Part shown: one piece after another, positions 61,529-64,000 of the stretch
Layout of the letters: each line of letters opens with the position of its first letter
Position numbering within the stretch: position 1 is the first letter of the stretch
NCBI RefSeq assembly: GCF_011604685.1
Contig: NZ_CP050063.1
Coordinates: 2,378,501-2,442,500, forward strand
Length of the DNA: 64,000 bases
Source: Spirosoma aureum
Lineage (GTDB): Bacteria > Bacteroidota > Bacteroidia > Cytophagales > Spirosomataceae
Reading direction: 5' to 3'
Translations under genes and position numbers: made by a program
Notes under the pieces: generated by a model
Databases searched by the model: none
What the model was told of the DNA's origin: nothing
The model's input: only the letters and a program-made list of their open reading frames with translations

Positions 61529-63904
61529 ATGCTGCGAAACTATTTTAAAATAGCCCTCCGGAACCTGTCTAAAAACAAGGTTTATTCGTTTATCAACATT
61601 TTTGGTTTAGCCGTGGGTATGGCGGTGGCTATGCTCATTGGCTTATGGATTTACGACGAACTATCCTTCAATAAATTCCATAAAGGATATGATCGGCTGG
61701 CGCAATTGTACATCAATCAGACGTTCAACGGCACCACAGGAAGTAGCCGGGCCGTTTCGATTCCGTCGGCCACCGAGATAAAAACCAAATATGCTCCCGA
61801 TTTCAAATACGCATCGCTGGCCTCCTGGAATTTCGGGCATCTGCTGGTAAATGGTGACAAGAAAATCAATAAAGAGGGCATGTATGTAGAGCCTGTTTTT
61901 CCGCAGATGCTCTCGCTCAAGATGCTCAAAGGCGACTATGCTACGGCCCTTAAAGAGCCCGCTTCTATTTTGTTGTCGGAGTCGGTTGCTAAAGTCCTTT
62001 TTGGGGATAAAGATCCGCTCAACAAAATCATTAAAATTGACAGTAAAAACAACATGAAAGTGACGGGTATTTTTGAAGACTTACCCTTTAACTCTGACTT
62101 TTACGATACAAAATTTTATTTGCCGTGGAGCGCCTATCTAGCCGAACAGTCCTGGGTAAAAGAGTCGCAGCAACAGTGGAGTAATCACTCGTTTCAAACC
62201 TTCGTTCAGGTAGCTGACCAGGCCGACATGAATAAGGTTTCGGCCAAGATCAGAGACGTAGAGAAAAAACACACGTCGCCCCAGGAAAATCCGGAGTATT
62301 TTCTGCATCCGATGAGTCATTGGCATTTATACTCTGACTTTAAGGAAGGGAAAAATGTAGGCGGAGCCATTCAGTTCGTATGGCTGTTTGCTATTATCGG
62401 TGTCTTTGTGTTGCTGTTGGCCTGCATCAATTTTATGAACCTGAGCACGGCCCGATCCGAAAAACGCGCCAAAGAAGTCGGTATCCGAAAAGCCGTTGGT
62501 TCGCTCCGCCAACAACTCATAACTCAATTTCTGAGCGAGTCTCTGCTAGTAGTTGGTTTTGCGCTGGTTTTGGCCATTCTGATCGTTCTGATTTCTTTAT
62601 CGGCATTCAACGATTTATCGGGTAAGCAAGTTAGTATTCCGTATCAGGCTCCTCTGTTCTGGGCAATGATTATTGGATTTTCGCTCATGACGGGCTTGCT
62701 GTCAGGTAGTTACCCGGCTCTGTATCTGTCGTCGTTTAATCCGCTGGAGGTACTCAAAGGAACATTCAGAGTGGGTCGATGGGCAGCTGTGCCTCGCAAG
62801 GTGTTAGTCGTGGTTCAGTTTACCGTTTCCATTACGCTGATCATTGGAACCATTATCGTTTTTCGGCAAATTCAGCACGCCAAAAATCGACCCGTTGGCT
62901 ATGACCGCCAGGGATTGCTGCAAATCTCGTTAAGCTCCAACCTCAACAAGAAATATGACCCCTTGCGGGATGATTTGTTGAAATCAGGGGCCGTTTATGA
63001 AATGAGCGAATCATCCAGCCCCACAACGGGTGTCTGGTCAAACCAGATTGGTTTTGAATGGGAGGGGAAAGATCCGAAATCGATACCCTTGTTTGGTGTG
63101 GTTGCCTGCACCCATCATTTCGGAAAAACCATAAACTGGAAGATTAAAGAAGGCCGGGATTTTTCAAGGGATTTCTCAACCGATACCTCCGCTTTTGTCC
63201 TGAATGAAGCGGCTGTTAAGCTGACGGGTTTGAAAAATATTGTTGGTAAAATCATTCGCTATAATGATAAACCCTGTACGGTTGTCGGCGTGGTGAAAGA
63301 TATGGTGATGGAGTCGCCGTACACACCCATCAAACCAACCATTTTTATGGTAAATTATGATTGGGCGAATGTGATCAATGTCAAACTAATGCCTAATGCA
63401 CCGGTAGAAGATGCCCTTAAGAAAGTAGAAGCGGTTTTCAAAAAATACGATTCCGACAGTCCGTTTGATTTCAAGTTTGCTGATGAACAATACGATGCTA
63501 AATTCAGGTCGGAGGAGCGCGTTGGGAAACTGGCCCGGATTTTTGCGGTACTGGCCATTTTTATCAGTTGTTTAGGGCTGTTTGGGCTGGCATCGTTCAT
63601 TGCCGAACAGCGAATTAAAGAAATTGGTGTTCGTAAAGTACTGGGCGCTTCCGTTTTGAATCTGTGGGGCCTACTCTCTAAAGACTTTGTTCGACTGGTC
63701 ATCATCTCCTTCCTGATTGCAACGCCCATTGCTTATTTTTTCCTGGACGATTGGCTGCAGGAATACGAATACCGTACCAACATCTCCTGGTGGATCTTTG
63801 TACTGTCGGGTATTGGGGCCACTGTAATTACCTTATTGACTGTCAGTTATCAGGCCATTCGGGCGGCCCTGATGAATCCGGTGAAGAGTTTGCGATCTGA
63901 ATAA
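61529..63904 (+). CDS. FtsX/MacB-type ABC permease, paralogue 4
   Basis: A 791-residue permease with the same plan: MLRNYFKIALRNLSKNKVYS at the start, LACINFMNLSTARSEKRAKE and GIRKAVGSLRQQLITQFLSE in the first unit, and SCLGLFGLASFIAEQRIKEI and GVRKVLGASVLNLWGLLSKD in the second, ending NPVKSLRSE. An in-frame ATG at 61499 would add ten residues and is less like the paralogues. It has its own leader with terminators upstream, so it may form a separate transcript. Confidence 0.93.
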   Translation: MLRNYFKIALRNLSKNKVYSFINIFGLAVGMAVAMLIGLWIYDELSFNKFHKGYDRLAQLYINQTFNGTTGSSRAVSIPSATEIKTKYAPDFKYASLASWNFGHLLVNGDKKINKEGMYVEPVFPQMLSLKMLKGDYATALKEPASILLSESVAKVLFGDKDPLNKIIKIDSKNNMKVTGIFEDLPFNSDFYDTKFYLPWSAYLAEQSWVKESQQQWSNHSFQTFVQVADQADMNKVSAKIRDVEKKHTSPQENPEYFLHPMSHWHLYSDFKEGKNVGGAIQFVWLFAIIGVFVLLLACINFMNLSTARSEKRAKEVGIRKAVGSLRQQLITQFLSESLLVVGFALVLAILIVLISLSAFNDLSGKQVSIPYQAPLFWAMIIGFSLMTGLLSGSYPALYLSSFNPLEVLKGTFRVGRWAAVPRKVLVVVQFTVSITLIIGTIIVFRQIQHAKNRPVGYDRQGLLQISLSSNLNKKYDPLRDDLLKSGAVYEMSESSSPTTGVWSNQIGFEWEGKDPKSIPLFGVVACTHHFGKTINWKIKEGRDFSRDFSTDTSAFVLNEAAVKLTGLKNIVGKIIRYNDKPCTVVGVVKDMVMESPYTPIKPTIFMVNYDWANVINVKLMPNAPVEDALKKVEAVFKKYDSDSPFDFKFADEQYDAKFRSEERVGKLARIFAVLAIFISCLGLFGLASFIAEQRIKEIGVRKVLGASVLNLWGLLSKDFVRLVIISFLIATPIAYFFLDDWLQEYEYRTNISWWIFVLSGIGATVITLLTVSYQAIRAALMNPVKSLRSE

Positions 63905-63907
63905 GAG

Positions 63908-63958
63908 AGAGTCCATTTCTCCAGTGCAAGACTTTTTCGCATTGGAGAAACGGGCTCT
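63908..63958 (+). terminator. Hairpin after permease 4
   Basis: Imperfect 20-bp arms (63908-63927 and 63939-63958) with an 11-base loop, between permease 4 and the next permease start. Confidence 0.5.
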
Positions 63959-63973
63959 ACAAAGCCTAAACTT

Positions 63974-64000
63974 ATGTTACGAAACTACCTCAAAACCACC
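63974..64000 (+). CDS. Start of a fifth permease, cut by the window edge
   Basis: The ATG at 63974 opens MLRNYLKTT, nearly the same start as permeases 2 and 4, and lies 69 bases after permease 4. Only nine codons are visible. Confidence 0.7.

Noticed and set aside
1..64000. CRISPR arrays, tRNA/rRNA genes, insertion sequences or prophage
   Set aside because: Looked for by eye on both strands. No regularly spaced direct repeats, no transposase or integrase frame and no rRNA-like stretch was seen. A tRNA or small RNA could be missed without a covariance-model search.

Overview
The window looks like the chromosome of a Bacteroidota bacterium of the order Cytophagales, most like Spirosoma and relatives. 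The evidence is a SusC/SusD pair, a carboxypeptidase-D-domain TonB receptor, DUF4856 and DUF4290 proteins, threonine-aldolase and M28 families typical of the group, promoters of the Bacteroidota type (TAnnTTTG near -7) without Shine-Dalgarno sequences, and roughly balanced base composition. The genus is an inference. I saw no rRNA, tRNA, CRISPR array, insertion sequence or prophage.

Layout. 1-8.0 kb: the end-of-window SulP anion transporter faces a four-gene iron-type operon on the minus strand (DUF4856 lipoprotein, imelysin lipoprotein, HTTM membrane protein, TonB receptor). 8.2-9.4 kb: a threonine-aldolase-family enzyme with a twin-arginine-like leader. 9.6-22.2 kb: one long minus-strand potassium block reading sigma-54 response regulator, a 27-residue membrane peptide, kdpF, kdpA, kdpB, kdpC, a porin, the KdpD sensor domain alone, a separate histidine kinase, and kup. 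22.4-27.2 kb: two thioredoxin-fold proteins, an M28 peptidase, a nucleoside hydrolase and a lipoprotein. 27.3-33.2 kb: a decayed esterase gene, NUDIX hydrolase, aminotransferase plus prephenate dehydrogenase, then a monooxygenase divergent from a TetR regulator with two tandem operators, and an aldo/keto reductase. 33.2-38 kb: small stress-type proteins, murA, a DUF4290 protein with an Asn/Gly/Arg-rich tail, and a MATE exporter. 38.3-42.9 kb: a SusC/SusD pair without nearby glycan enzymes. 43-64 kb: a histidine kinase, an acyl-ACP desaturase, an acyltransferase, a sigma-54 response regulator, an ArnT-like glycosyltransferase, then a MacAB-like cluster with one membrane-fusion adaptor, one ATPase and four complete ~800-residue FtsX-type permeases plus the start of a fifth at the window edge.

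The strongest regulatory signal is in the last region. The adaptor gene (50375) and a secreted-protein gene inside the permease array (60556) are preceded by the same composite promoter: a palindrome TGTCCG-N4-CGGACA, an IHF-like box, then a TTGGCA-type sigma-54 -24/-12 element, with nearly identical spacing. The nearby sigma-54 activator (46953-48329), probably paired with the kinase at 43058-44440, is the obvious candidate regulator. The kdp block shows a parallel design: split KdpD, a separate kinase and a sigma-54 activator replace the usual KdpD/KdpE pair, and a 21-bp-spaced direct repeat lies upstream of a weaker sigma-54-like site. Function calls come from recognising families and motifs by eye; no database search was run.
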